A DNA stretch of 64,000 nucleotides, from positions 3,348,001 to 3,412,000 of the forward strand of contig NZ_AP022561.1 of the NCBI RefSeq assembly GCF_010726245.1, read 5' to 3'. Of the stretch, positions 8,702 through 17,753 are shown piece after piece. The DNA comes from Mycolicibacterium aichiense (lineage in GTDB: Bacteria; Actinomycetota; Actinomycetes; Mycobacteriales; Mycobacteriaceae). How positions within the stretch are numbered: the first letter of the stretch is position 1; each line of letters starts with the position of its first letter. A program made the position numbers and the translations under genes. Below the pieces are notes generated by a model. That model saw nothing but the letters and a program-made list of their open reading frames with translations, had not been told where the DNA came from and did not search any database.

Positions 8702-9447
8702 CCGCCCAGCTGAGCTTCGACTTCACCGGAACCCGGGCCTTGGTCACCGGCGCTACCAGCGGCATCGGCCACGCCGTGGCCGTGCTGCTGCGCGACGCCG
8801 GCGCGACCGTCACCGTGACGGGCACCAAACCCGCTGCCGCCGACTACGACACCGACCTGGCCGGGATGACCTATCGGCAACTTGTGCTCACCGACAACGC
8901 ATCCGTTGACAGCCTGGCCGAAAGCATCACGGCGCTCGACGTGCTGGTGAACAACGCCGGCGCCAACTTCCCGGGTGGCTTGGACGAATCCGCCCCCGAC
9001 GGGTTCGCCGCGTCCGTCGCGCTGAACCTCACCGGGCCCTACCGGCTCACCGTCGGGCTGCGTCGGGCGCTCGCGGCGTCGACCGCGGAGGGTGGGGCGA
9101 GCGTGGTCAACCTCGCCTCCATGTCGGCACTGCGCGCGGTCACCATGGTCCCCGGATACGGGGCGGCCAAGTCCGGGATCATCAACATCACCCGCAACCT
9201 GGCGGTCAAGTGGGCCAAGTACGGCATCCGGGTCAACGCGATCGCGCCGGGCACCATCGAGACCGCGATGACCGAGCCGATGCACGCGGTCCCGGAGATC
9301 CTGGCAACCGAAATCGCCCACATCCCGGCCGGGCGGATGGGCCGGGTCGACGAGGTCGCACCGGCCGTCGCGGTCCTGTGCACGGCGCAGAGCAGCTACA
9401 TCAACGGCGCAGTGCTGGTCGTCGACGGCGCCTCGGACTGCGTGTAG
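8698..9447 (+). CDS. SDR-family NAD(P)-dependent oxidoreductase
   Basis: 249 residues, classical short-chain dehydrogenase length. Visible motifs are the cofactor glycine loop TGATSGIG (residues 17-24), the structural NNAGAN motif, the Ser of the catalytic triad in NLASMS and the Tyr-Lys pair in YGAAKSG, then NAIAPGTIETAMTE and the C-terminal YINGAVLVVDGA typical of the FabG-like group. The ATG overlaps the stop of the MBL gene. It most likely oxidises or reduces the alcohol produced or consumed by the sulfotransferase/sulfatase-like neighbours, an inference from the operon. Confidence 0.93.
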   Translation: MTAQLSFDFTGTRALVTGATSGIGHAVAVLLRDAGATVTVTGTKPAAADYDTDLAGMTYRQLVLTDNASVDSLAESITALDVLVNNAGANFPGGLDESAPDGFAASVALNLTGPYRLTVGLRRALAASTAEGGASVVNLASMSALRAVTMVPGYGAAKSGIINITRNLAVKWAKYGIRVNAIAPGTIETAMTEPMHAVPEILATEIAHIPAGRMGRVDEVAPAVAVLCTAQSSYINGAVLVVDGASDCV

Positions 9448-9467
9448 CCGCCCACCTGCCGTACCGT

Positions 9468-10187
9468 ATGCGGGTGCCCCGTCAGGTCCTGTTCATCCAC
9501 AACGATCCGATCGCCCCCGAAGCGCTGCTCGGCGAGACGTTCACCGAACTCGGTTTCGACGTCGACACATTCGAGGTCGTCCCGGCGGAGCGGGCCGGCG
9601 ACCCAACCGTCGACGTGACCTTCCCCGACCCCACCCGCTACGACGTGATCGTGCCGCTAGGCTCGCGGTGGGCGGTGTACGACGAACGGCTGCCGTGGGT
9701 GGCCGGCGAGATCGACGTCGTGCGGCGCGCCGTCGACTCCGGTGTCGGCGTGCTCGGAGTGTGCTTCGGCGGCCAGCTGGTGGCGACCGCACTCGGCGGT
9801 TCGGTGCAACGCTCCCCCGATCCCGAGATCGGCTGGCATCAGGTGCACAGCAGCGACCCCGAACTGGTGCCCGACGCCGGGCCGTGGTTCCAGTGGCATT
9901 TCGACCGCTTCACCGCTCCGCCCGGATCCAGCATCGTCGCCCAGAATAGCCGCGCCACACAGGCTTTCGTGCATGGCACGGCTCTGGGTCTACAGTTCCA
10001 CCCCGAACTCGACCACAAGCTGCTGGAGCTGTGGATCGACGATGACCGGACCCGCGGGGACGGTGATCTCACCCGGCTCGGGCTGCGCACCGAGGACCTG
10101 CGCGCCGACACCACTACCCATGTCGACGATGCCGCGCGGCGGCTCCGGCAGCTGGTGCGCGGATTCCTCGCGAAGGTCGCCCGCTAG
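9468..10187 (+). CDS. Class-I glutamine amidotransferase-like protein
   Basis: 239 residues with a class-I GATase fold. The nucleophile elbow is GVCFGGQL (Cys99) and the catalytic His-Glu pair lies in QFHPELD (His178, Glu180). An alternative GTG start lies two codons on at 9474. Stand-alone GATase1 proteins can hydrolyse gamma-glutamyl groups or supply ammonia to a partner; no synthetase partner is adjacent. Last gene of the six-gene accessory run, 20 bp after the SDR. Its stop overlaps the convergent lipoprotein gene by 4 bp (CTAG). Confidence 0.9.
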   Translation: MRVPRQVLFIHNDPIAPEALLGETFTELGFDVDTFEVVPAERAGDPTVDVTFPDPTRYDVIVPLGSRWAVYDERLPWVAGEIDVVRRAVDSGVGVLGVCFGGQLVATALGGSVQRSPDPEIGWHQVHSSDPELVPDAGPWFQWHFDRFTAPPGSSIVAQNSRATQAFVHGTALGLQFHPELDHKLLELWIDDDRTRGDGDLTRLGLRTEDLRADTTTHVDDAARRLRQLVRGFLAKVAR

Positions 10188-11023
10188 CTACCGGCCACCA
10201 CCAGCTCGTGACCGCCAGCGGCCCAGGCGGTTTCGAAGGTGTCGATGCTGACCTTCTCGCCCTGGGTGTCGTCGCCCCCGCTGTCGCCGAGATACACCAG
10301 ATCCGCAGCGGTGTCGATCGCTGCCACGGTCACCAGATGACCGCAATCGCTGCCCTTGCCCGCGCCGTCCCAGATGGTCGAGGAGTTCACGCAGACGATC
10401 GCCTGCTTCCCGTCGCCGAGATAGCCCTTCAGCGCGTCCAGGCCTGTTGCGACGCCGGTGTCCGTGGCCTCGCTGTCGTTGCTGTACTTGGAGTCGATGC
10501 CGTAGTGCTTGAGCAGCAGCATCAGGTCCGCTGTGCACGTCCCGTGGCCGGTCCCGCCATCCGATGGATCGAAGCTGTCGTCGTAGACCGGTTGCCCGGG
10601 GCTGCATTCGCTCGGCGTCTTCTTGGCCAGATCGATCATCTGCGCTTCGGTGGGCGCGTCACCGGTCTCCTCGGCGACGACCAGTCGGGTCGCCATCAGG
10701 CCGCAATCGCTCTGGCTCTGCTGCGCCCAGTACCGGCTGGCGGCCTCCGGGTCACCGTAGACCTGGCCCGCCGGCTGAGAATCTGGGCCGTTCTTGGCGC
10801 GAACCTTGGACTGCGGCGGCGCCGCGATGGGAGTGGGTGGCGCCGGATCGACCCCGTGACAGCCCCAGTTCGATACCCGCTTCGTCGGGGCCACGGACGT
10901 CGTCGCTGCGGCGGCAGAGGTGGCCACGGGAGCCAGCGGTGGTGCGTCCGCCGTCGGCCTTGCCGCCGAGCAGCCAGCCAGCAGCAACATGCCAATTGCC
11001 GCTGAACAGCCCAGTTTTCGCAT
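10184..11023 (-). CDS. Lipoprotein with a C39-like cysteine protease domain
   Basis: 279 residues. The lipobox LLLAGCSA predicts lipidation at Cys18, followed by a Pro/Ala/Thr-rich linker to about residue 75. The C-terminal domain has a papain-like C39 pattern: Gln104 and Cys107 in QSQSDCGLMA, His229 in SDCGHLVTV and Asp247 in VYLGDSGG. The spacing fits a surface-anchored thiol protease or a bacteriocin-processing-like domain acting outside the membrane. The substrate is unknown. It stands alone between convergent and divergent neighbours. Confidence 0.8.
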   Translation of the reverse strand: MRKLGCSAAIGMLLLAGCSAARPTADAPPLAPVATSAAAATTSVAPTKRVSNWGCHGVDPAPPTPIAAPPQSKVRAKNGPDSQPAGQVYGDPEAASRYWAQQSQSDCGLMATRLVVAEETGDAPTEAQMIDLAKKTPSECSPGQPVYDDSFDPSDGGTGHGTCTADLMLLLKHYGIDSKYSNDSEATDTGVATGLDALKGYLGDGKQAIVCVNSSTIWDGAGKGSDCGHLVTVAAIDTAADLVYLGDSGGDDTQGEKVSIDTFETAWAAGGHELVVAGS

Positions 11024-11118
11024 TGGGCGAAGGTAACATGGGCCAGCTCAGGATGTTGCTGTTGCCGACGGGCAACCGTTCACCCAAACGCAACCTGGAG
11101 TGACTAGCGTGCCGAACC

Positions 11119-12933
11119 ATGCCCACAGACGCGCAGCAGCTGGCCAGGTTGCACAGCGATGTTGACGCGCTGCTGGCCCAGCTTGCCGATGCCGAGCTGC
11201 GATGGCAGCCGTGGACCGACCCGGTGGCCGACGAAAATCGCTGCAGCGCAACGAACCTGGTGCACTACTGGGCGATGCGGCAGGTCGACCTCCGCGATAC
11301 CCAGCAGCAGCTGACAGCTCTGGGGCTTTCCTCCCTGGGCCGCAGCGAAGCGCACGTCCAGGCGACGCTGCGCCTGGTCTCGGCGGCGATCGCGGCGATG
11401 CGCGGGCAGGGCTGGACACCGAACGACCAAGTCTGTGTGGAGGTCGCCGAGGGCAGCCGACTTCTCGAGCGCAACGCCACCGAGCTGCTCGGCCCCGCCG
11501 CCGAGGACCGCGCGGCCCGGATCATGGTCACCCTGCCTTCGGAGGCGGCCACCGATCCCGGCCTGTCGCGCACCCTCATCGACTCCGGCATGCGGATCGC
11601 CCGGATCAACTGCGCCCACGACGACGCCATCGCCTGGAAAGCCATGGCGGCCAACGTCCGTGCCGCCGCGGCGGCGGCCGGCCGGACCTGCCTGGTGGCG
11701 ATGGACCTGGGCGGGCCCAAACTGCGCACCGGCCCGCTGGAGCCGGGGCCCAGGGTGGTGCGCCTTCGGCCGACCCGCAACGCCGAGGGTCAGGTGGTGG
11801 CCGCCGGGCGCGGCTGGCTGACCTCGGCGCGACGGCCGGTCCGCCCGCCGGAGCCGGACCTGGTCACCCTTCCGGTCAAAGCGGACTGGCTGGCCAACCG
11901 CACCGAGGGCGACGAGCTGGTGCTGCGCGACACCCGCGGATCGAAGCGACGACTGCTGCTGGCCGCCGCCGCACCCGGCGGCTTCGTCGTCACCACCGAG
12001 AAGACCACGTATGTGGGCAGCGGCACGGTGCTGAAGGCCGGAAGGAAAGACTCCACCAAAGTCGGCGAGTTGCCTGCTGTCGAGCAGAGCCTGCGACTGG
12101 CCGCCGGCGACGTCGTGCGGGTCACCCGCGACTGCACGCCCGCACCGGTCGACGAGGGCCAGCCGCCGCGGATCGGCTGCACGCTGCCGGAGGTGTTCGA
12201 CACCGCCGAGGTGGGCGAACGGGTGTTCTTCGACGACGGGAAACTCGGCGGGGTGGTGGTCGCGGTGAATGCCGACACCCTCGACGTGCGCATCGAGCGC
12301 CCCGCGCACGGCACGGCAAAGCTGCGGGCCGGCAAGGGAATCAACGTTCCCGACACCGACCTGCCCATCTCGGCACTGACCGACAAGGACATCGCGGATC
12401 TGGCCACGGTGGTCGAGCTGGCCGACTTCGTCGAACTGTCGTTCGTCCGCGAACCCGCCGACGTCATCCGGCTGTTCGAGCAACTGGACCGCCTCGGCGA
12501 CCGCGATCTCGGCGTGGTGCTCAAGATCGAAACCCGGCTGGCGTTCGAACATCTGCCCCGACTGCTGTTGACCGCGATGCGCCGGCGCCGGGTCGGGGTG
12601 ATGATCGCCCGCGGCGATCTGGCCGTCGAGGTCGGCTACGAACGGATGGCGGAGTTGCAGGAGGAGACGCTCTGCCTCTGCGAAGCCGCCCACCTGCCGG
12701 TGATCTGGGCGACCCAGGTGCTAGAGCAACTCGCCACCACCGGCCTTCCGTCCCGGGCCGAAATCACCGATGCGGCAATGGCGGAACGCGCCGAGTGCGT
12801 GATGCTCAACAAAGGTCCCTACATCACCGACGCTGTCGTCACGCTCGACGATGTGCTGGGGCGGATGGCCGGCCACGAGCACAAGAAGAGTTCGTTGCTG
12901 CGCAGTCTGCAGTCGTGGCGGGCCACCGACTGA
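11119..12933 (+). CDS. Atypical pyruvate-kinase-family protein with N-terminal extension
   Basis: 604 residues. Residues about 1-130 form an Ala/Leu-rich helical extension not found in canonical pyruvate kinase. The rest carries a pyruvate-kinase barrel with a B-domain: MRIARINCAHDD (substrate loop), DLGGPKLRTGPL, VVLKIETRLAFEHLP with the catalytic Lys, VGVMIARGDLAVE for Mg binding and PVIWATQVLEQL. The usual SGETAKG loop is replaced by LNKGPYITDA and the C-terminal allosteric domain is absent, the protein ending soon after. It may phosphorylate something else or be regulated differently from the housekeeping enzyme. Confidence 0.85.
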   Translation: MPTDAQQLARLHSDVDALLAQLADAELRWQPWTDPVADENRCSATNLVHYWAMRQVDLRDTQQQLTALGLSSLGRSEAHVQATLRLVSAAIAAMRGQGWTPNDQVCVEVAEGSRLLERNATELLGPAAEDRAARIMVTLPSEAATDPGLSRTLIDSGMRIARINCAHDDAIAWKAMAANVRAAAAAAGRTCLVAMDLGGPKLRTGPLEPGPRVVRLRPTRNAEGQVVAAGRGWLTSARRPVRPPEPDLVTLPVKADWLANRTEGDELVLRDTRGSKRRLLLAAAAPGGFVVTTEKTTYVGSGTVLKAGRKDSTKVGELPAVEQSLRLAAGDVVRVTRDCTPAPVDEGQPPRIGCTLPEVFDTAEVGERVFFDDGKLGGVVVAVNADTLDVRIERPAHGTAKLRAGKGINVPDTDLPISALTDKDIADLATVVELADFVELSFVREPADVIRLFEQLDRLGDRDLGVVLKIETRLAFEHLPRLLLTAMRRRRVGVMIARGDLAVEVGYERMAELQEETLCLCEAAHLPVIWATQVLEQLATTGLPSRAEITDAAMAERAECVMLNKGPYITDAVVTLDDVLGRMAGHEHKKSSLLRSLQSWRATD

Positions 12934-12934
12934 G

Positions 12935-14287
12935 TCAGCCGGGGTCGTGCCCGAGTTCGTGGGCCAGCGCGCCGTCGACCTCGGGGTGCCGGAATCGGTG
13001 GCCCAGCGCGGTCAGCTTGGCCGGTAGCACCCGCTGATTCGCTTCGGCCAATTCCCGGGCGCCCTGCTTACCCAGCAGTACCCGCGGACCGAGCGACGGC
13101 ACCGGCAGTACCGCGGGGCGGTGCAGCGTCGCCGCGAGCGCCTTGGTATATGCCTTGTTGCGCACCGGATTCGGCGCGACCGCGTTGACCGGGCCCACCA
13201 TCGCCTCGTCGTAGAGGGCGCGGTAGTAGATGTCGAGCAGGTCGTCGAGACCGATCCATGACAGCCACTGCTCGCCGCTGCCCAACCGGCCGCCGAGGCC
13301 GGCGGCGAACAGCGGACGCATCAACCGCAACGTGCCGCCCCGCGCGGCCTGCACGATGCCGGTGCGCACACAGACCGTCCGGACCCCCGCGTCCGCGGCG
13401 GGCTCGGTGGCGGCCTCCCAGTCGGCGACCACGTCGGCGAGGAAACCGTCACCGCGCGCACTGTCCTCGGACAGCACGGCCTCGCCGCGGTCGTAGCCGT
13501 AGATCCCGATCGCCGAAGCACTGACGAACGCGCCCACCCGCGCACCGGCGGCCAACTCGGCCAGCCTGCGGGTCGGCTCGATGCGGGAGTCGCGGATGGC
13601 GCGGCGATGGGCCTCGGTGAAGCGCCCGGCGATCGACTCCCCTGCGAGGTGGACGACAGCATCGACCCCCGCCAGCAGGTCGGGAGCGGGAGCATGTGGT
13701 TCCCAACGTCTTTCGTCGGGCCGGACCGGCTCGCGGCGCACCAGCCGGATCACCCGGTGGCCGCCGGTGGTCAGCAGCGCGGCGAGTGCGGTTCCCACCA
13801 GGCCGGTGGATCCGGTCACGGCGACGGACAACTGGCCGGCACCGGCGTGCCGGGCATCCCGGTGTGCGGCGAGGTCGTCGGCCAACTGCCGGTGCCGGTA
13901 GACGAACGTCGAGCGCAGCGCAGCGCCCGGCACCGTGGTGTCCACCTCGTCACGCATCTCGGTGCGGCCGTTGCCTGCGTCGGCGAAGGAGTGGGTGTGC
14001 CGCCACCAGCCGATGATTCGCGGCGGCAGCGTCATCAGTCCGTCCGAGGACAGCACGTCGACGAACTGGTGCGGCGGGTCGTAGCCCGCGGGATCGTGCC
14101 GGGCCACCCAGCGCAGGCCGCCGGGCAGCCCGAGGACCGCGCGGCCGTCGGCCAGCGACTCGGTTTCGGCGATGACCTGCATCGGTTGCCAGGGCGGGAC
14201 CAGCCGCCGCATCGCGCCGGGCCGGGTGTGCCAGGCGAAGACCTCATCGACAGGATGGTCGACGATGCTCGAGTAGTGGATGCCCAT
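12935..14287 (-). CDS. SRPBCC domain fused to TIGR01777-family epimerase (SDR39U1-like)
   Basis: 450 residues in two parts. Residues 1 to about 145 are an SRPBCC (START/Bet v1-like) lipid or polyketide-binding domain (HYSSIVDHPVDEVFAWHTRPG). Residues from about 152 are an extended SDR with the nucleotide loop VTGSTGLVGTALA and the family motifs VVHLAGESIAGRFT, SASAIGIYGY and QWLSWIGLDDL of TIGR01777 epimerases. The stop lies one base from the pyruvate-kinase-like stop, so the genes converge. Related fusions exist in mycobacteria, and the substrate is not known. Confidence 0.92.
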   Translation of the reverse strand: MGIHYSSIVDHPVDEVFAWHTRPGAMRRLVPPWQPMQVIAETESLADGRAVLGLPGGLRWVARHDPAGYDPPHQFVDVLSSDGLMTLPPRIIGWWRHTHSFADAGNGRTEMRDEVDTTVPGAALRSTFVYRHRQLADDLAAHRDARHAGAGQLSVAVTGSTGLVGTALAALLTTGGHRVIRLVRREPVRPDERRWEPHAPAPDLLAGVDAVVHLAGESIAGRFTEAHRRAIRDSRIEPTRRLAELAAGARVGAFVSASAIGIYGYDRGEAVLSEDSARGDGFLADVVADWEAATEPAADAGVRTVCVRTGIVQAARGGTLRLMRPLFAAGLGGRLGSGEQWLSWIGLDDLLDIYYRALYDEAMVGPVNAVAPNPVRNKAYTKALAATLHRPAVLPVPSLGPRVLLGKQGARELAEANQRVLPAKLTALGHRFRHPEVDGALAHELGHDPG

Positions 14288-14349
14288 GGGTCTCTTTTAC
14301 CCGTGCGGGCACACGATTGACCGCGCACACCGCCGGGGTCACGAAAAGG

Positions 14350-14802
14350 TCAGCGTGAGCCGGACTCGCCGGACTTCTGCTCTTCGGGCTCGTCCGCGAC
14401 CGGGTCGGCGTCGTCAGATGCGGCTTCGTCGGTGGTCTCGGCAGGCTCCTCGGCGACGTCCTCGGCCGTCTCGGGCTCCGCCGCAGCCGGCCCCTCGTCC
14501 TCGGGATAGTCGGCGTCGAACGTCGAATAGGTCGTGTCGACCGTCTCGTCGGTTTCCGAGTAGGCGGTGGTCTCGGCGGTAGCCGAGGACTCCACCGACT
14601 CGTCGGACGTCGTCACCGGCGCGGGCTCGTCGTCACCGGTACGACGCTGTTGGCGCTCCCGGATCGCGTCGACGATCAGCAGGATCACTCCGACGACGCT
14701 GGCCGCGATGCATACCCACGCGACCAGCTCGTTGCTGGTGACGACCGCGGTGACCAGGGCCGCGAGGCCGATCACCGCCAGCACCAGCGCAACGATCAGC
14801 AT
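14350..14802 (-). CDS. Small membrane protein with acidic C-terminal tail (Rv2144c-like)
   Basis: 150 residues: two hydrophobic helices near residues 3-20 and 28-47, then a strongly acidic Glu/Asp/Thr/Ser/Ala-rich tail to the end (for example DEAASDDADPVADEPEEQ). It lies 26 bp downstream of wag31 on the same strand and matches the position of Rv2144c in M. tuberculosis. The tail faces one side of the membrane and is probably disordered. No catalytic motif is visible. The location next to wag31 suggests a link to polar growth, which is inference. Confidence 0.85.
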   Translation of the reverse strand: MLIVALVLAVIGLAALVTAVVTSNELVAWVCIAASVVGVILLIVDAIRERQQRRTGDDEPAPVTTSDESVESSATAETTAYSETDETVDTTYSTFDADYPEDEGPAAAEPETAEDVAEEPAETTDEAASDDADPVADEPEEQKSGESGSR

Positions 14803-14828
14803 CGATCAACCTCCAGCGCGTGCAGCGC

Positions 14829-15653
14829 TCAGTTATTGCCCCGGTTGAACTGGTTGAACCCACCGCCGTCGCTGGTCGCGCCGGAATCGACCGGTGCGGC
14901 CGATCCGCGCTGGCCCAGCTCCTCGAGCTGGGACTCCAGGTAGGTCTTGAGCCGGGTGCGGTATTCGCGCTCGAACGTCCGCAGCTGCTCGAGCCGTCCC
15001 TCGAGGACAGTCCGCTGCTGGTTGATGGTGCCCATGATCTCGGTGTGCTTGCGCTCGGCATCGGCCTGCAGAGCATCGGCCTTCTCCTGCGCCTGCCGAA
15101 GCTGGGTCTCCGAGCGGTTCTGCGCATCGCTGAGCAGTGCTTCGGCGCGCTGCTTGGCGTCGGCGACCGTGGTCTCCGCGGTGTGGCGGGCCTCCGACAG
15201 GATCTGGTCGGCGTTGGTGCGCGCATCGGCGAGCAGCTTGTCGGCCTCGGCCTTGGCCGTGCCGGTGAGCCGGTCGGCGGTGTCCTGGGCCAGGGCCAGC
15301 ACGCGAGCAGCCTTGATCGCCTGCTCCTCGCTGGCGGCCGGGCTCGGCGCCGGCGCCGGGGCGGGAGCCGCCTGCGGCGCGGGAGCCGGGGTGGGCTCGG
15401 GCTCCGGCTCGGGCTGGTACATCGGAATGGCCTGCGTGGGCTGCGGGACCGCGCCGCCGGAGCGGGCGGACGACAACTCCTGGTCGAGCTCGGCGACCCG
15501 CTGGCGCAGATCCGAGTTCTCCTCGATGAGCCTGGTCAGCTCGTTTTCCACCAGGTCGAGGAAGGCGTCGACCTCGTCCTCGTTGTAGCCTCGCTTGCCG
15601 ATGGGCGGCTTGCTGAACGCCACATTGTGCACGTCGGCCGGTGTAAGTGGCAT
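14829..15653 (-). CDS. wag31: DivIVA-family polar growth organiser Wag31
   Basis: 274 residues from the ATG at 15653, the start matching the conserved [18 protein letters not shown]-terminus; an in-frame upstream extension is rejected. The DivIVA lipid-binding head is at residues 1-60, a Pro/Glu/Ala linker follows, and long coiled coils fill about 110-250 with the conserved C-terminus SAAPVDSG. Thr73 in PTQAIPMY is at the same number as the PknA/PknB-phosphorylated Thr73 of M. tuberculosis Wag31. Wag31 recruits cell-wall synthesis to the poles. A 205-bp gap upstream (15654-15858) gives it room for its own promoter. Confidence 0.97.
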   Translation of the reverse strand: MPLTPADVHNVAFSKPPIGKRGYNEDEVDAFLDLVENELTRLIEENSDLRQRVAELDQELSSARSGGAVPQPTQAIPMYQPEPEPEPTPAPAPQAAPAPAPAPSPAASEEQAIKAARVLALAQDTADRLTGTAKAEADKLLADARTNADQILSEARHTAETTVADAKQRAEALLSDAQNRSETQLRQAQEKADALQADAERKHTEIMGTINQQRTVLEGRLEQLRTFEREYRTRLKTYLESQLEELGQRGSAAPVDSGATSDGGGFNQFNRGNN

Positions 15654-15858
15654 CATCTGCCCCCTCGGGTCTGAACGGTTGAACGGGTGCAAAGTCTAGA
15701 ACGTGTCGAACGTTCGTCGGTCCGTACTGTAACTGGCGTCCATCCTGTCACACCAGAACCGCCGGTTGCCTAATTAAGAGCTAATTTCAATTTTCTGGAT
15801 ACCGCTTCCACGGCGTGGCTAATCGCATTTCGCGGCCGGTTGGGGTAGGTTGCCGCGC

Positions 15859-16149
15859 TCAGGCCGCTGCGCCGAATGCCAGCTGCATTCCGATGAACGC
15901 GAGCAGCAGCAGCACCATGATCGACAGGTCGAACCGGACCGCACCGATGGTCAGCTGCGGGATAAGCCGACGTAGCAGCTTCACGGGCGGATCGGTGACC
16001 GTCATGATCAATTCGAGGATCACCACGGTGAGTCCACGCGGATGCCAATCCCGGCTGAACGACCGGATGAACTCGACGACGACCCGGGCGATCAACAGCA
16101 GCCAGAACACGAACAGCGCGAAGCCAAGAATTTCGAAGAACAGCGACAA
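15859..16149 (-). CDS. YggT-family membrane protein (Rv2146c-like)
   Basis: 96 residues, typical YggT length, with two hydrophobic segments (about 3-27 and 70-92) around a conserved central part WHPRGLTVVILELIMTVTDP and PPVKLLRRLIP. YggT proteins sit between sepF and wag31/divIVA in many actinobacteria and are linked to division or osmotic functions without a defined activity. The flanking gaps are 205 bp (to wag31) and 113 bp (to sepF), so it may be transcribed both with and apart from its neighbours. Confidence 0.93.
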   Translation of the reverse strand: MSLFFEILGFALFVFWLLLIARVVVEFIRSFSRDWHPRGLTVVILELIMTVTDPPVKLLRRLIPQLTIGAVRFDLSIMVLLLLAFIGMQLAFGAAA

Positions 16150-16262
16150 CTAAAGCCGGTCCTTAATCAAACAGCGGATGTGACATTGCCGACATCGCTG
16201 GTGTGAGGCCAGCGCGACGCAGTCAGCCTACCTAAGGCCTGCGGCGTCGTTCGTCCACGTGG

Positions 16263-16943
16263 TCACTGGTAACTGTAGAAACCCGCCTCGGCGATCCGCC
16301 GGCGCTCCTCAGCGCTGACGTCGACGTCGGCCGGCGACAGCAGAAACACCTTGGTTGCCACCTTGTCGAACGACCCGCGCAGGGCGAACGCCAGACCGGC
16401 GGCGAAGTCGACCAGCCGCTTGGCGTCGGCGTTGTCCATCGAGACCAGGTCCATGATCACCGGCTGGCCGTCGCGGAAGCGCTCGCCGATGGTGCGGGCC
16501 TCGCTGTAGTCCTTGGGCCGCAGCGTGGTGATCTTCGACATCGGGCTGCCTGCTTCGAACAGCTCGGCCATCCGGCGCGGGTCCATCGCCAGTGCGCCGC
16601 GGGTCGAACCGCGCAGCGAGCCGAACCGCGACGAGCGCGGCATGTCGTGGGGGTGCTCGAACTCACGCGGACGGAACCGCGGCTCGTCGCCGTACGCGGC
16701 GCGGAAGCCGCCGGTCGGTGCGTAGTCCGCCTCGCGCGGGTCCCGAAGATCCTCGTACTCGCGACCCATCCGCGGATCGCGGTCGTCGAAGCGGCCCGGG
16801 CGCTCGTAGTCGTCGTCGGCGAAGCGCTCACGGCGGGCGTAACCGCGGTGAGCGCCGCGGTCATCGTCGTCGTAGTACTCGTCGTCATAGTCGTCCATCG
16901 GGGCCATACCGAAGTAAGCCTTGACCTTGTGGAGAGTGCTCAT
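16263..16943 (-). CDS. sepF: Cell-division protein SepF
   Basis: 226 residues. The N-terminus [13 protein letters not shown] is the amphipathic membrane-binding helix, then a charged Asp/Tyr/Arg-rich linker spans about residues 17-125. The C-terminal SepF core (about 135-222) shows [41 protein letters not shown] (in two parts: [21 protein letters not shown]) and [13 protein letters not shown]. SepF anchors FtsZ to the membrane and is the main Z-ring tether in actinobacteria, which lack FtsA. It lies between yggS and yggT in the dcw cluster. Confidence 0.97.
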   Translation of the reverse strand: MSTLHKVKAYFGMAPMDDYDDEYYDDDDRGAHRGYARRERFADDDYERPGRFDDRDPRMGREYEDLRDPREADYAPTGGFRAAYGDEPRFRPREFEHPHDMPRSSRFGSLRGSTRGALAMDPRRMAELFEAGSPMSKITTLRPKDYSEARTIGERFRDGQPVIMDLVSMDNADAKRLVDFAAGLAFALRGSFDKVATKVFLLSPADVDVSAEERRRIAEAGFYSYQ

Positions 16944-17006
16944 CGCTGGACCCTTCTGAAGCGTGAAGTGCGGTGTCTGTGATGAAGATGTGACTGGAGT
17001 GACTAC

Positions 17007-17753
17007 TCAGGGAGACGTTAGAGGACGTTGTCCCATAAGCGCGGTTCCGACACGCACACAGGTAGATCCGTGTCGCACCGCCGCCTCCAGGTCGCCCGAC
17101 ATCCCCGCCGACAACGCTGTCGCACCAGGATGATTGCGCAATATCCTTCGGTGTTCGTCGGCCAGCGCCGCGAATGCCGCATCGGGATCGGCACCCAGCG
17201 GCGGGACGGCCATCAGCCCGGCCAGCCGCAATCCGCCGGCCTCGGCAACCAGGGCGCACAGCTCGTCGACGGCGCCCGGATCGCCGATGTCCACACCGCC
17301 GCGCGAGGTGTCCCCGTCCAGGCTGATCTGGACGAACACGCTGATGGGTGCACTGCGCACCCCCTCCTCGATGGCCAGCGCCACACCCCGGTCCAGCGCC
17401 GCGGCCACCTTGGCGGTGCTCAGCGAGTGGACCGTATCCGCCCATGCCGCAATCGCTTTGGCCTTGTTGCGCTGGATCTGACCGACCATGTGCCAGCGAA
17501 GGTCGCTCGCCCCGGTGAGGTCGGCCACCTCGGCGATCTTCGCCGAGGCCTCCTGTTCGCGGGATTCACCGAACACCCGGCAGCCCAGCCGCCACAGGAT
17601 GGCGACGTCGGTCGCCGGGAAGAACTTGGTGATCGGCAGCAGCTCGATCTCGGCGACGTCGCGACCGGCGGCGTGCGCTGCGGCCGCCAGCCGGTCGGTC
17701 AGCGCGGCCAGGGCCGTGGCGAGTTCGGCCTCCCGGTCCGTGGGGCTCGTCAT
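17007..17753 (-). CDS. PLP-homeostasis protein, YggS/PROSC family
   Basis: 248 residues from the ATG at 17753, which overlaps the upstream gene's stop as ATGA; a 6-codon longer start is less likely. The PLP-binding Lys is in LLPITKFFPATDV. Later family motifs are RVFGESREQEASAK, LRWHMVGQIQRNKAK and the C-terminal LSAGMSGDLEAAVRHGSTCV and RVGTALMG phosphate-binding region. YggS proteins bind pyridoxal phosphate and buffer it rather than catalyse a known reaction. Placement next to ftsZ and sepF is conserved in many bacteria. Confidence 0.95.
   Translation of the reverse strand: MTSPTDREAELATALAALTDRLAAAAHAAGRDVAEIELLPITKFFPATDVAILWRLGCRVFGESREQEASAKIAEVADLTGASDLRWHMVGQIQRNKAKAIAAWADTVHSLSTAKVAAALDRGVALAIEEGVRSAPISVFVQISLDGDTSRGGVDIGDPGAVDELCALVAEAGGLRLAGLMAVPPLGADPDAAFAALADEHRRILRNHPGATALSAGMSGDLEAAVRHGSTCVRVGTALMGQRPLTSP

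Noticed and set aside
11104..12693. 529-codon minus-strand frame over the pyruvate-kinase-like gene
   Set aside because: Opposite a gene with clear family motifs; composition fits an antisense shadow.
11202..13037. 611-codon plus frame within the pyruvate-kinase-like gene
   Set aside because: Alternative frame of the same strand, Arg/Gly/Pro rich and without motifs.
15300..15420. Short tandem repeat array in wag31
   Set aside because: It is the normal Pro/Ala/Glu linker of Wag31 encoded by GC-rich codons, not a mobile or CRISPR-type repeat.
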